This document shows positions 45,141 to 56,117 of a DNA stretch of 64,000 nt, piece by piece (the stretch's first letter is position 1; the number at the start of each line of letters is the position of its first letter). Location: assembly GCF_003086295.3 (NCBI RefSeq), contig NC_092054.1, positions 33,138,393-33,202,392 of the forward strand. Reading direction: 5' to 3'. The notes below the pieces were generated by a model, which saw only the letters and a list, made by a program, of their open reading frames with translations, was not told the origin of the DNA and did not search any database. The DNA comes from Arachis hypogaea (lineage: Eukaryota > Streptophyta > Magnoliopsida > Fabales > Fabaceae). The position numbers and the translations under genes are program-made.

Positions 45141-46638
45141 AGAACATACACAAAAGTTTGTGAGAACAAAGACGAAGACAAAATTTTATAAGGATACAAA
45201 ATTAACATGGATGGTACCATACAAAATTATTAAACATTTAATCAACTAACCCAAGGTCTACAAATTCTGTATGACTGCCACTATTGTTCCCCTAAAGGCA
45301 CGTATGTGAAGTTTAATATAGGTACATCTATTTTCTGCATAAAATTACAATGTGCCAAAGTGTTGACATGAGTCTTTTTATATGTTTTAAATTTTTTTCT
45401 TTTCACACGGTAGCATTTGCCTACTCATATTTATAAACAAAATTCAAAGATATAAAATTAGTTAAATACTTTTTAGACCAAAAAATGTTATTTAAAGATA
45501 AGTGATCAGGGTTTAATGTTATAATATTGCACCAAATCATTATTAGAGCTAATGATGCAGTGGTTGAGTCAATTTACGGCATTACAAGAACAAAAAGAAA
45601 GAGGTAGAGATAAATATGTATAACTTTTGAAAAATCCTATGGAAAGATATGGTTTCTTCATAAATAGAATTATTGACTTGGTTTGTGATACTTGAGAAAT
45701 TGAACACTAGAGAAAAAAATAAGTAAATGTGGTATCATTGGTTACTCTATAACAAATTATGTTCTGTGTGACTATAGTGTTGAGTCAATTCATCATCTAT
45801 TTTCTATGTGTGGTGTATTATGAGAAATATGAAGTGTTTTGTTAAAGGATTACATTCAGATTGGGTGTGGAGAAGAGATGGTCGTTTATGCTATGAACTA
45901 TAGATAGGAAGAATGCTGTCAAGGAGGTATAAAGAAATTTGAATTATATCCTTTTTTGTAGTGGTATGAACTTTGTGGAATGTTAGAAATAATAAAATTT
46001 TAGGAATGACGAGGTGAAAGTTGAAAGAATAGCGGAAGAGTTGCAGCATTATAGGTGACATGGGAGAGGAATAAATTGAAAGAAAGTGGAATTACAGTCT
46101 GAGACTATTGTCTTGTTTTGGAGTTGTTTTATAGTCTATTGATGTGGTCATCGTGTTTAACTTTTGTATTCTAATTCTTTGTTTTACTTGTTTGTATTCA
46201 TATTGTATCGGTTTGAATTGTATTATTAGTGTATTTTGAACTTGGGTAGTATGATTGGTTGTTATATGGTGTAACTAGCTCAATACTTATTGATGTTTTG
46301 TGAGTGTGTACCTATCGAAAAAAAATGTATATATATTCGGAGCAAAATAGGATAGGACGCCATTACCCATACTCACCCCAAACCTAAATAAGCACAAGTA
46401 TATTTTATCAAAACTCGCCAAAAATTCAGTCAATCTTTGAAAAACTTGATCCAAAATGAGATGGGATGAAGTGGAACAGGGCGGGTCAACCCGAATTGTG
46501 TTACCATCACTAAGAAACCAGTAGAAAGATAATTAACTTTATGTTATTACTTTGAAAAACTAAAAATAATATCTCCTTTCAAATTATTTATTGCCTTATT
46601 GGCTTCTAATGATATCTAATGATTTTTTATGGAGAGAA
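45141..46638. other. Unassigned intergenic DNA, possible LINE 3' remnant
   Basis: No gene. Around 45950-46100 the plus strand reads like the degenerate C-terminal tail of a LINE protein (a WN-RN-like patch with many stops). An A-run follows near 46318-46326, but the similarity is weak. Confidence 0.3.
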
Positions 46639-48654
46639 TGTAACATCCTTACTAACAGAATTGCGCTTCCGGCTGCGTCACTCTAATAGCGAGGATATTA
46701 TGATGAATTTTATATACTTAATAATAAAATAGGAGCCTTTTTAAAATGAAACTGTATCAATGTTTTTTTTGAAAAATCGGAATTTTTTTTTACTTTACAA
46801 ACATGCATATACATATATACAAAATTTCTTACACATGCAACTTACAAATATTATATATATACATATCATTGTAACTCCTATCCCTCTTACAAATCATAAT
46901 GACAAAGGTGAGGAAAAAAACTATGACTAATATATCCAAACAAAACATCATAGCTAAAAACTGAGTAAAAACTTCACACAGCTTCCTCGTCTGTCCTAAA
47001 AAGAGAAGTCTGTAGGGGGTGAGAACATCATCCTCGCAGGTTCTCAATAGAGGGTTTAAGAATTATCATAAGAGGATACGTATAAGAAGAAGAATGAATT
47101 TCAAAAGCAAAGATCATCGGTTGTCTTGTGAAGTGAACCATTTCAAAACCACGACATTTACTTATCCAAGATTCAAAGTTCTCTTCTTTAATATAAGAAT
47201 TCCAAAGCTTAAATAATATCCTATAACATAATCAAGTAAGGCCTCCAATCTAACACAAAATGAAGTTACAGCCTCCGGCCCAACATACAAATGACTCTTG
47301 GCCTCCTGCCAACATATAAATGACACTCAGCCTCCGGCCCAACATACAAACAAATCTCCACTCTGTCTCAAAATAAAATCAATCACAGGCACACACAATA
47401 CAAGGAAAACAGAATAAGAGAACAGTTATAGCAAGTACCACAATTAACAGTTAAACATGATTCATCAGATAGGCAAACCAAAACACTTAAGCACATCCAA
47501 ACAATAGCAAACAAATGCAATATAATCCATGCCTGTCCTACTGGCCGTGAGCTCATGTATCAGTTACATTGCCAAGACTCAAACATTTTTTCTCTGAGGT
47601 TTTCTTGCATATATGTACACTATATGTCTCGCAGACTAAGTGCACTGTACTCCTCGCATGCAGAATTTCCTGTATATTCGTAGGGTGAGTGCATTGTACA
47701 CCTCGCCATCTGAGAGACCCTCGCAGGGTTGAGTGCCCTGTGCACCTCACAGGGTTGAGTGTTCTGTGCACCTCGCAGGGTTGAGTACCATGTATATCTC
47801 TTTCAAAAACCCATTTTCACCCAATTGAATGTCTCAAATTAACTTCAATAATCCATCTCAAGTTTAAACATTTGAATTCAATTGTTTTTGAAGACCACTA
47901 AAAAACTTTCAAAGCCTTTTCCCAAGGTCCCAAAACATAATTCTTTTCTCAAAATCAATCCAAGCCAAAATAAATTATTAAATTAGATTAAATTACCTTA
48001 AATCAAAATTTATTAAATTAAATTCTATGAAAAAGTCTCTAAATCTTAGGAGAGAGACAACCAATCTCATTTTCTTTATAATGCAAATTTGAAATTCCTA
48101 AAACTATAACTCTTAAATCCGGTTTAATTGAATAGAACTCGCTTTCAATTTTAACTAAGTACCCAAGACCACCTTTATTTAAAACAAGTTACCAAAGACG
48201 ATTTCAATTTCTTTTCTAAGTTTAAAATATTCCCTAAAGAATCAGAAATCATTTCGTTGCATCAAAAGTAAATTCAAATAAAATTATTCTTCAATCCAAA
48301 TTTTCCAAATAATACTTTAAACCAAGTCTTCTAATCTCAACTTTAAAAACAACCTCTTTTAAAGACCTAAAAAGCATCCTATTTACAAACCAAAATATTA
48401 ATTGAAACCATATAATCATTTTTATTTTAAACGATTTCCTTAAATTCGCAAGAACACTCCAAAAACGAAGTCTTTTCCATGGTTCGTAAAAATCAAGTAA
48501 AACTCTTTTTCATTCACCCAAGTTTCAAAAATAATCACGAACTTCATTTACTCCTAAATACCCATTTTCTTAATTAACCAAATTAAATTAAATATATTCT
48601 CATTTTTTTCATTATTCAATTTAATCCAAATTTATGAAAATTTCAGCAACACCT
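46639..48654. repeat. LTR-like sequence (TGTAACATCC type), interrupted by E5
   Basis: TGTAACATCC at 46639 is a common start of Tekay-like chromovirus LTRs. Inside are a GCCTCCGGCCCAACATAC tandem repeat (about 47268-47345) and a CTCGCAGGGTTGAGTG tandem repeat (about 47690-47785). Sequence stops at the E5 LTR. No internal coding region is attached and no TSD can be tested, so this is tentative. Confidence 0.4.
47690..47785. repeat. Short tandem repeat CTCGCAGGGTTGAGTG
   Basis: Three to four copies of a 23-24-bp unit (GTGCACCTCGCAGGGTTGAG). A related, more decayed phrase occurs near 380-450. Confidence 0.75.
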
Positions 48655-50387
48655 TGATAAACCCCGATTTCGTGATTTATCTTATGCTTATTTTGGGAGA
48701 TTTTATCAACTTTTCTCACATTTATTCAATGAAATAGCATGGTTTTGCAATTCTCCCTGGAATTGTGCTTAATGTGAAAACATGCTTTTTAGGCCTTAAA
48801 ATTGGTAATTTTAATTCACTTTAATTCCGTTCGATGCCTTGATGTGTTTTTTGAGTGATTCCAGGTTCATAGGGCAAGTATTGGATGGAAGAAGTGAGGA
48901 GAAAAGCATGCAAAGTGGGAGAACTCATGAAGAAATGAAGGAACCGTAAAGCTGTCAAGTCCGACCTCTTCGCATTCAATCGACCATAACTTGAGCTACA
49001 GAGGTCCAAATGAGGCGGTTCTAGTTGCGTTGGAAAGATAACACCTGGGGCTTCGAAATGATATAAAATATGATATATGTTACTTTGCGTTCAGGGGCGC
49101 GCACGCGCCATGTACGCGTGCACGCCGATTCTGCCGTGGCCCACTAAGGTGAAATCGCCCCCAGCGATTTCTGAAGCACTTTGTGCCCAACCCAACTCAT
49201 TTCTAATGCTATTTCATGCAGAATTCAAGATTGGGCAAAGGGGGGGGAGCAATTGTTTGGTAGTATAGCATCATGTAGGTTAGTTTCTAGAGAGAGAAGC
49301 TCCCTCTTCTCTCTAGAATTAGGTTAGGTTAATCTCTCTTAGATTTAGGTTCAATTACATGTTTTCATCTTGTTTCTTTTATGAATTCTTGCTTCTACTC
49401 TTTCATTCTCATGATTTGTAATGTTAATTTCCCTTTTTGCTTTCTTTTATGTTCATGCACTCATGATGGATTTGGTTTACATTTAATGCAAATTTGATGT
49501 TGATGTTCTTTTAATGGTTGATTTAAGTTGTGAATTTACTTTTCTTGCAACTGGTAGTTGTTAGATTTACTTTCCTTGCTATTTTACTATGCTTTCATTG
49601 TATGCCTTCCAAGTGTTTGATAAAATACTTGGAAGGATGTTAGAGTAGAATTTTGAGCATTCTTGGCTTGGAAAGAGTAATTAGGCAATCTTGAGTCATG
49701 AAAACCCAACTCATGTTGGTGATCTAGAGTTGTTAGCTAATATTGTTTCCATTGACGCTAATCTTTTGCTAATTTAATTAGTGAGTTGATTAGGACTTTT
49801 GGAATATTGTTTCCATTGACGCTAATCTTTTGCTAATTTAATTAGTAAGTTGATTAGGACTTTTGGATTGAGATTAGCTAGTCTTATTAGACTTTCTCTC
49901 ATGGAAGATAATATTATACCTTCTTCCAATGTTGGAGATGACGTAATAAGATAAATTCTTGTTATTATTGTGGTATGATTGATTAGTCTTGTTTGACTTT
50001 CTCCCTATTTGTTGGAGTTGACTAAATAAGATGAATTAATCATTGCATGACTAGGATAGAAAGCCTATGATCTCAATCTTTGCCATGAATGTCTCTCTTT
50101 ATTATTTGTTTTCTTTAATTATTCTCTTTACTTTTCTCGTCATTTAATTTCTTGCCCCTCGTATAAACCAAAACCCCCTTGCATTTTCATAGCCAATAAT
50201 TGACCACTTCATTGCAATTCCTTGTGAGACGACCCGGAGTCTAAATACTCCAGTTAATTTTTATTTGGGGTTTGTACATGTGACAACCAAATTTTTGCAT
50301 GAAAGGACTATTGCTTGGTTTAGAAACTATACTTTATAACGAGAATTCATTAGTGGAATTCTAGACCACACAAAAGTTCGATCATCA
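48655..50387 (+). repeat. E5 5' LTR
   Basis: 1733 bp, TGATAAACCCC to TCGATCATCA. It contains the shared U3 module (48984-49075), a short GCGCGCACGCGCC / ACGCGTGCACGC cluster (49095-49128), a 75-bp tandem duplication near 49735-49865 and the U5 hairpin GGAGT-CTAAAT-ACTCC (50236-50251). Confidence 0.82.
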
Positions 50388-50390
50388 AAA

Positions 50391-50408
50391 TGGCGCCGTT
50401 GCTGGGGA
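50391..50408 (+). promoter_or_regulatory. E5 primer binding site (tRNA-Asp)
   Basis: TGGCGCCGTTGCTGGGGA, one mismatch from the tRNA-Asp complement, three bases after the LTR (six in the other elements). Confidence 0.82.
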
Positions 50409-50555
50409 GTTGCAATGGTGTTATGTTATTGGTTATTGTATATATGTGAATATTGTGAATAGCTTGATTTTTGGATTGCTTGTTAGTTTTTGCTAGTCTT
50501 AGGACTTTGTTTCATTATTTCTTGTTAGCTCTTGTTCTTATTTTTACTTGTCACT

Positions 50556-50868
50556 ATGAATTCTCACTTTGGCTATGAGTGTGATTACAACTATGTTGTA
50601 GGAAATGGAAACTTCAATGAAGATGTGCATCAAGGATGGGATAACCAAAAGTGGGAGGAGCCATATGCATATGATCAATCCTCTTGGCAACAACCTCCAC
50701 CAATGCACTATGAAGAAGAGCCATTTTATGATGCATACCAATCCAATGGTTATGGTGAATCCCCTTGTGACTTCCAAGAACCACTACCATATACCTATGA
50801 GCCATATCCTCAACATAGCCATCAACCATACTCACAAGCCACCTTTCACCAACCATCTTCATATGACC
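50556..50868 (+). pseudogene. E5 ORF, 5' part (before E4)
   Basis: Starts at ATG 50556 (an in-frame ATG at 50532 is also possible). 104 codons of Tyr/Pro/Gln/His-rich low complexity (YECDYNYV, QPPPMHYEEEP, YEPYPQHSHQPYS) run into the E4 insertion. The frame resumes at 61639 after removal of E4 and one TSD copy. Confidence 0.75.
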
Positions 50869-51243
50869 TGATGAGCGGATAATTTATACGCTTTTTGGCA
50901 TTGTTTTTAGTGTGTTTTTAGTAGGATCTAGTTACTTTTAGGGATGTTTTCATTAGTTTTTATGTTAAATTCACATTTCTGGACTTTACTATGAGTTTGT
51001 GTATTTTTCTGTGATTTCAGGTATTTTCTGGCTGAAATTGAGGGACTTGAGCAAAAATCAGATTCAGAGGTTGAAGAAGGACTGCTGATGCTGTTGGATT
51101 CTGACCTCTCTGCACTCAAAGTGGATTTTCTGGAGCTACAGAACTCGAAATGGCGCGCTTCCAATTGCGTTGGAAAGTAGACATCCAGGGCTTTCCAGCA
51201 ATATATAATAGTCCATACTTTGGCCAAGAATTGACGATGTAAA

Positions 51244-51353
51244 CTGGCGTTCAATGCCAGCCTTCTGCCCAAATCTGGCGTCCAGCGCCAGAAAAGGATC
51301 CAAAACCAGAGTTGAACGCCCAAACTGGCACAGAAACTGGCGTTCAACTCCAC
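51244..51353 (+). repeat. Four phased palindromes in the E4 LTR
   Basis: CTGGCGTTCAATGCCAG, CTGGCGTCCAGCGCCAG, a half-decayed GAGTTGAACGCCC and CTGGCGTTCAACTCCA are centred near 51252, 51283, 51314 and 51345. The steps are 31 bp each, about 120 bp upstream of the TATA box. Confidence 0.85.
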
Positions 51354-51468
51354 AAATGGCCTCTGCACGTGCTACACTTAAGCTCAGCCCAAACACACAC
51401 CAAGTGGGCCCCGGAAGTGGATTTATGCATCAATTACTTACTCATGTAAACCCTAGTGACTAGTTTAT

Positions 51469-51476
51469 TATAAATA
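51469..51476 (+). promoter_or_regulatory. TATA box of the E4 LTR
   Basis: TATAAATA; the partner LTR has it at 60610-60617. A pyrimidine-rich stretch follows about 25 bp downstream. Confidence 0.65.
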
Positions 51477-52497
51477 GGACCTTTTACTAGTCTTTTTGAC
51501 CATCTTTGGTCTCAGTTTTAATCCATTGTTCATCTTAGGAGACTATTGATCTCGTTTAGGGGGCTGGCCATCTCGGCCATGCCTGGACCTTTCACTTATG
51601 TATTTTCAACGGTAGAGTTTCTACACTCCATAGATTAAGGTGTGGAGCTCTGCTGTTCCTCAAAGATTAATGCAAAGTACTACTGTTTTCTATTCAATTC
51701 TTCTTATTTCGCTTCTAAGATATCCATTCGCACCCAAGAACATGATGAAGGTGATGATTATGTGTGACGCTCATCACCATCTCCCCTATGAACGCGTGCC
51801 TGACAAACACTTCTGTTCTACATGAAATAAGCTAGAATGAATATCTCTTAGATCTCCTAACCGGAATCTTCGTGGCGTAAGCTAGAATGATGGCGGCATT
51901 CAAGAGAATCCGGAAAGTCTAAACCTTGTCTGTGGTATTCCGTGTAGGATTCAATGACTGAATGACTATGACGAGCTTCAAACTCGCGAGTGCTGGGCGT
52001 TAGTGACAGACGCAAAAGGAGGGTGAATCCTATTCCAGCATGATCGAGAATCGACAGATGATTGGCCGTGATGTGACAGAGCATGTGAGCATATCTTTCA
52101 CTAAGAGGAGGGGATGTAGCCACTGACAACGGTGATGCCCTTGCATAAAGCCAGCCATGGAAAGGAGTAAGACAGATTGGATGAAGATAGCAGGAAAGCA
52201 GAGGTTCAGAGGAACGAAAGCATCTCCATTCGCTTATCTGAAATTCCTATCAATGAATTACATAAGTATCTCTATCCCTATTTATTATATAATATTCGAA
52301 AACACCATTATCACTTTATATCTGCCTGACTGAGATTTACAAGGTGACCATAGCTTGCTTCATGCCAACAATCTCCGTGGGTTCGACCCTTACTCACGTA
52401 AGGTATTACTTGGACGACCCAGTGCACTTGCTGGTTAGTTGTATCGAAGTTGTGACAAATTATGAATGTGACATCACAATTTCGTGCACCAAGTTTT

Positions 52498-52611
52498 TGG
52501 CGCCGTTGCCGGGGATTGTTTGAGTTTTCGGCAAGCTTTTGGTCCGGTAACATCAGTGCCAAGTCTGATCCGGCAACAACGCCAAGTTTTTGGCGCCGTT
52601 GCCGGGGATTG
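52498..52611 (+). promoter_or_regulatory. Duplicated tRNA-Asp primer binding site of E4
   Basis: Two perfect copies of TGGCGCCGTTGCCGGGGATT begin at 52498 and 52591. Each is followed by GTTTGAGTTT and preceded by AAGTTTT. The 93-bp interval is a partial tandem duplication with scrambled GGTCCGGTAAC / GATCCGGCAAC text. Only the first copy sits at the normal six-base distance from the LTR. Confidence 0.9.
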
Positions 52612-54476
52612 TTTGAGTTTGGACAACTGACGGTTCATCTTGTTGCTCAGATTAGGTAATTTTCTTTTTATTTTCTTTTCAAAAATAATTTCAAAAATCT
52701 CTCATCTGTTTTCGAAAAAAAAAATAAATAAAAATGTTTTCAAAAATAAAATTTTTATTCAAAATTTTTAAGAATGAATTCTAGTGTTTCATGAAGCATG
52801 TTGAAGCCTGGCTGGCTGTAAAGCCATGTCTAAATTCTTTTGGACTGAGGCTTGCAATTTGTTATCAAAGAGCAATATACTCTCGTGTTAAAGGCTAAGG
52901 CTTGGCTGGCCATTGGCCATGTTTAGTGTTTTGGACTGGAGCTTTCTTTGAAAGCTTGGCTGGCTAGTGAGCCATGTCTAATTCCTGGACTGAAGCTTTA
53001 GACTAAGAATGCAAGATTCCTGGAATTCATATTAAAAATTTTGGAATCCTTATTTTTTATTTTTCATATAATTTTCGAAAAAAATCTAAAAAAATTAGAA
53101 AATCATAAAAATCAAAAATATTTTTTCTGTTTCTTGTTTGAGTCTTGAGTCATATCATAAGTTTGGTGTCAATTGCATATACATCTTGCATTCTTCGAAA
53201 ATTCATGCATTCATAGTGTTCTTCATGATCTTCAAGTTGTTCTTGGTAAGTCTTCTTGTTTGATCTTGATGATTTTTTGTTTTGTGTCTTTTCATGTTTA
53301 TCATATGCATTTTTGAATTCTTAGTGCCTAAGCATTAAAGAATTCTAAGTTTGGTGTCTTGCATGTTTTCTTTGCATTAAAAGTTTTTCAAAATTGTGTT
53401 CTTGATGTTCATCATGATCTTCATAATGTTCTTGGTGTTCATCTTGACATTCATAGCATTATTGCATGCATTCATTGTTTTGATCTAAAAATTTCATGCA
53501 TTGCATAATTTTCATGTTTTTCATAAAAATTTCAAAAATCAAAAAAATATCTTTCCCTTTTTCTCTCCTCAAATTCGAAAATTTGGATTGACTTTTTCAA
53601 AAATTTTTAAAATCAAGTTGTTTCTTATGAGTCAAATCAAATTTTCAATTTGAAAATCTTATCTTTTTCAAAATCTTTTTCAAAAATCAAATCTTTTTCA
53701 AAATTATTAGTTATTTTCGAAAATTCCAAAAATATTTTTCAAAAATCTTTTTCTTATTTTTATACCAAATTTTCGAAAATAACATAAACAATTAATGTTT
53801 TGATTCAAAAATTTGAAGTTTGTTACTTGCTTGCTAAGAAAGATTCAAACTTTAAGTTCTAGAATCATATCTTGGGATTTCTTGTGAATCAAGTCATTAA
53901 TTGTGATTTTAAAAATCAAATCTTTTTCAAAAACTAATTTCAATCATATCTTTTCAAAAATATCTTCTTATCTTATCTTTTTCAAAAATATGATTTCAAA
54001 ATATCTTCTCTAACTTCCTAACTCCTTATCTTTTCAAAATTGATTTTCAAATTTGTTTCAACTAACTAACTAACTTTTGTTTGTTTCTTAACTTTTTCAA
54101 AACTACCTAACTAACTTTCTCTTTCTAATTTTCGAAAATATCTCCCCCTTTTTCAAAAATTTCTTTTTAATTAACTAATTATTTTTATTTTTATTTAAAA
54201 AATTTTCGAAAAAAAATACTAAACATTTTTCAAAAACCTTTTTCAAAAATCACTAACTCTTTTTCAAAATAATTTTCGAAAATTATCACTCCCCCATCTC
54301 ATTCTATTTATTCATTCATCTCATCTCACCTCTCTTCCATCCTCACAGTTGTGTTTCTTCCATTATATTACATTCTTTGTCTCCCCCTCTTCTTCCACTC
54401 ACACAGGGATCCCTATACTGTGGTATAAAGGATCTCCATTATTATTATTATTTTTCTGTGCCTTCTTCTTTGTCAT
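52612..54476 (+). other. E4 5' leader
   Basis: 1.9 kb, AT-rich, no gene; TTTTTCAAAAAT-like runs dominate 53550-54290. It contains three hairpin repeats (52805-53000), AAGTTTGGTGT copies near 53158 and 53345, and a possible splice donor AG|GTAATT at 52655. Confidence 0.8.
52805..53000 (+). repeat. Three leader hairpin repeats in E4
   Basis: Units at about 52805-52860, 52905-52948 and 52953-53000 read (A)AGCxTGGCTGGC..GCCATGTxTA..TTTTGGACTG(A/G)AGC. They correspond to the E1 units at 31921-32175. Confidence 0.7.
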
Positions 54477-56093
54477 ATGAGCAGGAGCAAGGATAAGAAC
54501 ATTCTTGTGGAAGCAGATCCAGAACCTGAAAGGACTCTGAAGAGAAAATTAAGAGAAGCTAAAATACAACAATCCAGAGAAAACCTTTCAGAAATTTTCG
54601 AACAGGAAGAGGAGATGGCAGCCGAAAATAATAATAATGTAAGGAAGATGCTTGGTGACTTTACTGCACCTAATTCCAATTTACATGGAAGAAGCATCTC
54701 CATTCCTGCCATTGGAGCAAACAACTTTGAGCTGAAACCTCAGTTAGTTTCTCTGATGCAGCAGAACTGCAAGTTTCATGGACTTCCATCTGAAGATCCT
54801 TTTCAGTTCTTAACTGAATTCTTGCAAATATGTGATACTGTTAAGACTAATGGAGTAGATCCTGAAGTCTACAGGCTCATGCTTTTCCCTTTTGCTGTAA
54901 GAGACAGAGCTAGATTATGGTTGGATTCTCAACCCAAAGACAGCCTGAACTCTTGGGATAAGCTGGTCACGGCTTTCTTAGCCAAGTACTTTCCTCCTCA
55001 AAAGCTGAGCAAGCTTAGAGCGGATGTCCAAACCTTCAGACAGAAAGAAGGTGAATCCCTCTATGAAGCTTGGGAAAGATACAAACAGTTGACCAAAAAG
55101 TGTCCTTCTGACATGCTTTCAGAATGGACCATCCTGGATATATTCTATGATGGTTTATCTGAGCTATCAAAGATGTCACTGGACACTTCTGCAGGTGGAT
55201 CCATTCACCTAAAGAAAACGCCTGCAGAAGCTCAAGAACTCATTGACATGGTTGCTAATAACCAGTTCATGTACACTTCTGAAAGGAATCCTGTGAACAA
55301 TGGGACGCCTATGAAGAAGGGAGTTCTTGAAGTTGATACTCTGAATGCCATATTGGCTCAGAATAAAATATTGACTCAGCAAGTCAATATGATCTCTCAG
55401 AGTCTGAATGGAATGCAAACTGCATCCAACAGTACTCAAGAGGCATCTTCTGAAGAAGAAGCCTATGATCATGAGAACCATGCAATAGCAGAGGTAAATT
55501 ACTTAGGTGAACCTTATGGAAACACCTATAACTCAACATGGAGAAATCATCCAAATTTCTCATGGAAGGATCAAAAGCCTCAACAAGGCTTTAACAATGG
55601 TGGAAGAAACAGGTTTAGCAACAGCAAGCCTTTTCCATCATCAACTCAGCAACAGACAGAGAACTCTGAACAAAATGCTTCTAATTTAGCAAATCTAGTC
55701 TCTGATCTATCCAAGGCCACTGTGAGTTTCATGAATGAAACAAGATCTTCCATTAGAAATTTGGAAGCACAAGTGGTCCAGCTGAGTAAAAGGATCACTG
55801 AAATCCCTCCCAGTACTCTCCCAAGCAATACAGAAGAGAACCCAAAAGGAGAGTGCAAGGCCATTGACATAAGCACCATGGCCGAACCTACAAGTGGAGT
55901 GGAGGACGTGAATCCCAAGGAGGAAGACCTCCTGGGACGTCCAGTGATCAATAAGGAGCTTCCCTCTGAGAAACCAAAGGACTCTGAGGCCCATCTAGAG
56001 ACCATAGAGATCCCATTGAACCTCCTTATGCCCTTCATGAGCTCTGATGAGTATTCCTCTTCTGAAGAGAATGAGGATGTTACTGAAGAGTAA
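54477..56093 (+). CDS. gag: E4 Gag
   Basis: 538 residues. Charged N-terminus to about 60; capsid core about 85-235 with NNFELKPQL, YRLMLFPFAVRDRAR (132-146), AFLAKYFPP (166-174) and GESLYEAWERYK (192-203). An Asn/Gln-rich stretch has WRNHPNFSW, and a coiled coil follows (SIRNLEAQVVQLSKR). No zinc knuckle. It stops on TAA at 56091-56093, where the E1 Gag frame continues about 20 codons further. So Gag and protease were one ORF, and this TAA is a private defect of E4. Start ATG 54477 matches the E1 start. Confidence 0.9.
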   Translation: MSRSKDKNILVEADPEPERTLKRKLREAKIQQSRENLSEIFEQEEEMAAENNNNVRKMLGDFTAPNSNLHGRSISIPAIGANNFELKPQLVSLMQQNCKFHGLPSEDPFQFLTEFLQICDTVKTNGVDPEVYRLMLFPFAVRDRARLWLDSQPKDSLNSWDKLVTAFLAKYFPPQKLSKLRADVQTFRQKEGESLYEAWERYKQLTKKCPSDMLSEWTILDIFYDGLSELSKMSLDTSAGGSIHLKKTPAEAQELIDMVANNQFMYTSERNPVNNGTPMKKGVLEVDTLNAILAQNKILTQQVNMISQSLNGMQTASNSTQEASSEEEAYDHENHAIAEVNYLGEPYGNTYNSTWRNHPNFSWKDQKPQQGFNNGGRNRFSNSKPFPSSTQQQTENSEQNASNLANLVSDLSKATVSFMNETRSSIRNLEAQVVQLSKRITEIPPSTLPSNTEENPKGECKAIDISTMAEPTSGVEDVNPKEEDLLGRPVINKELPSEKPKDSEAHLETIEIPLNLLMPFMSSDEYSSSEENEDVTEE

Positions 56094-56117
56094 ACTGCCA
56101 AGTTTCTTGGTGCAATC

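Larger units (their letters stand above)
50869..52491 (+). repeat. E4 5' LTR
   Basis: TGATGAGCGGATAA to GTGCACCA. It has the shared U3 module (51129-51222), four phased palindromes (51244-51353), a TATAAATA box, and the U5 hairpin CCTTAC-TCAC-GTAAGG (52388-52403). Confidence 0.95.

Noticed and set aside
45800..46330. LINE C-terminal region
   Set aside because: Too many stops and too weak a match to claim; kept only as a remark on the unassigned interval.
47553..47771. 72-codon Cys/His-containing open frame
   Set aside because: Encoded by the CTCGCAGGGTTGAGTG tandem repeat; no family resemblance beyond the repeat.
52379..52400. tRNA gene or Pol III B box (GGTTCGACCC) near the LTR end
   Set aside because: No cloverleaf, acceptor stem or A box at the right distance; it is part of the conserved LTR end.
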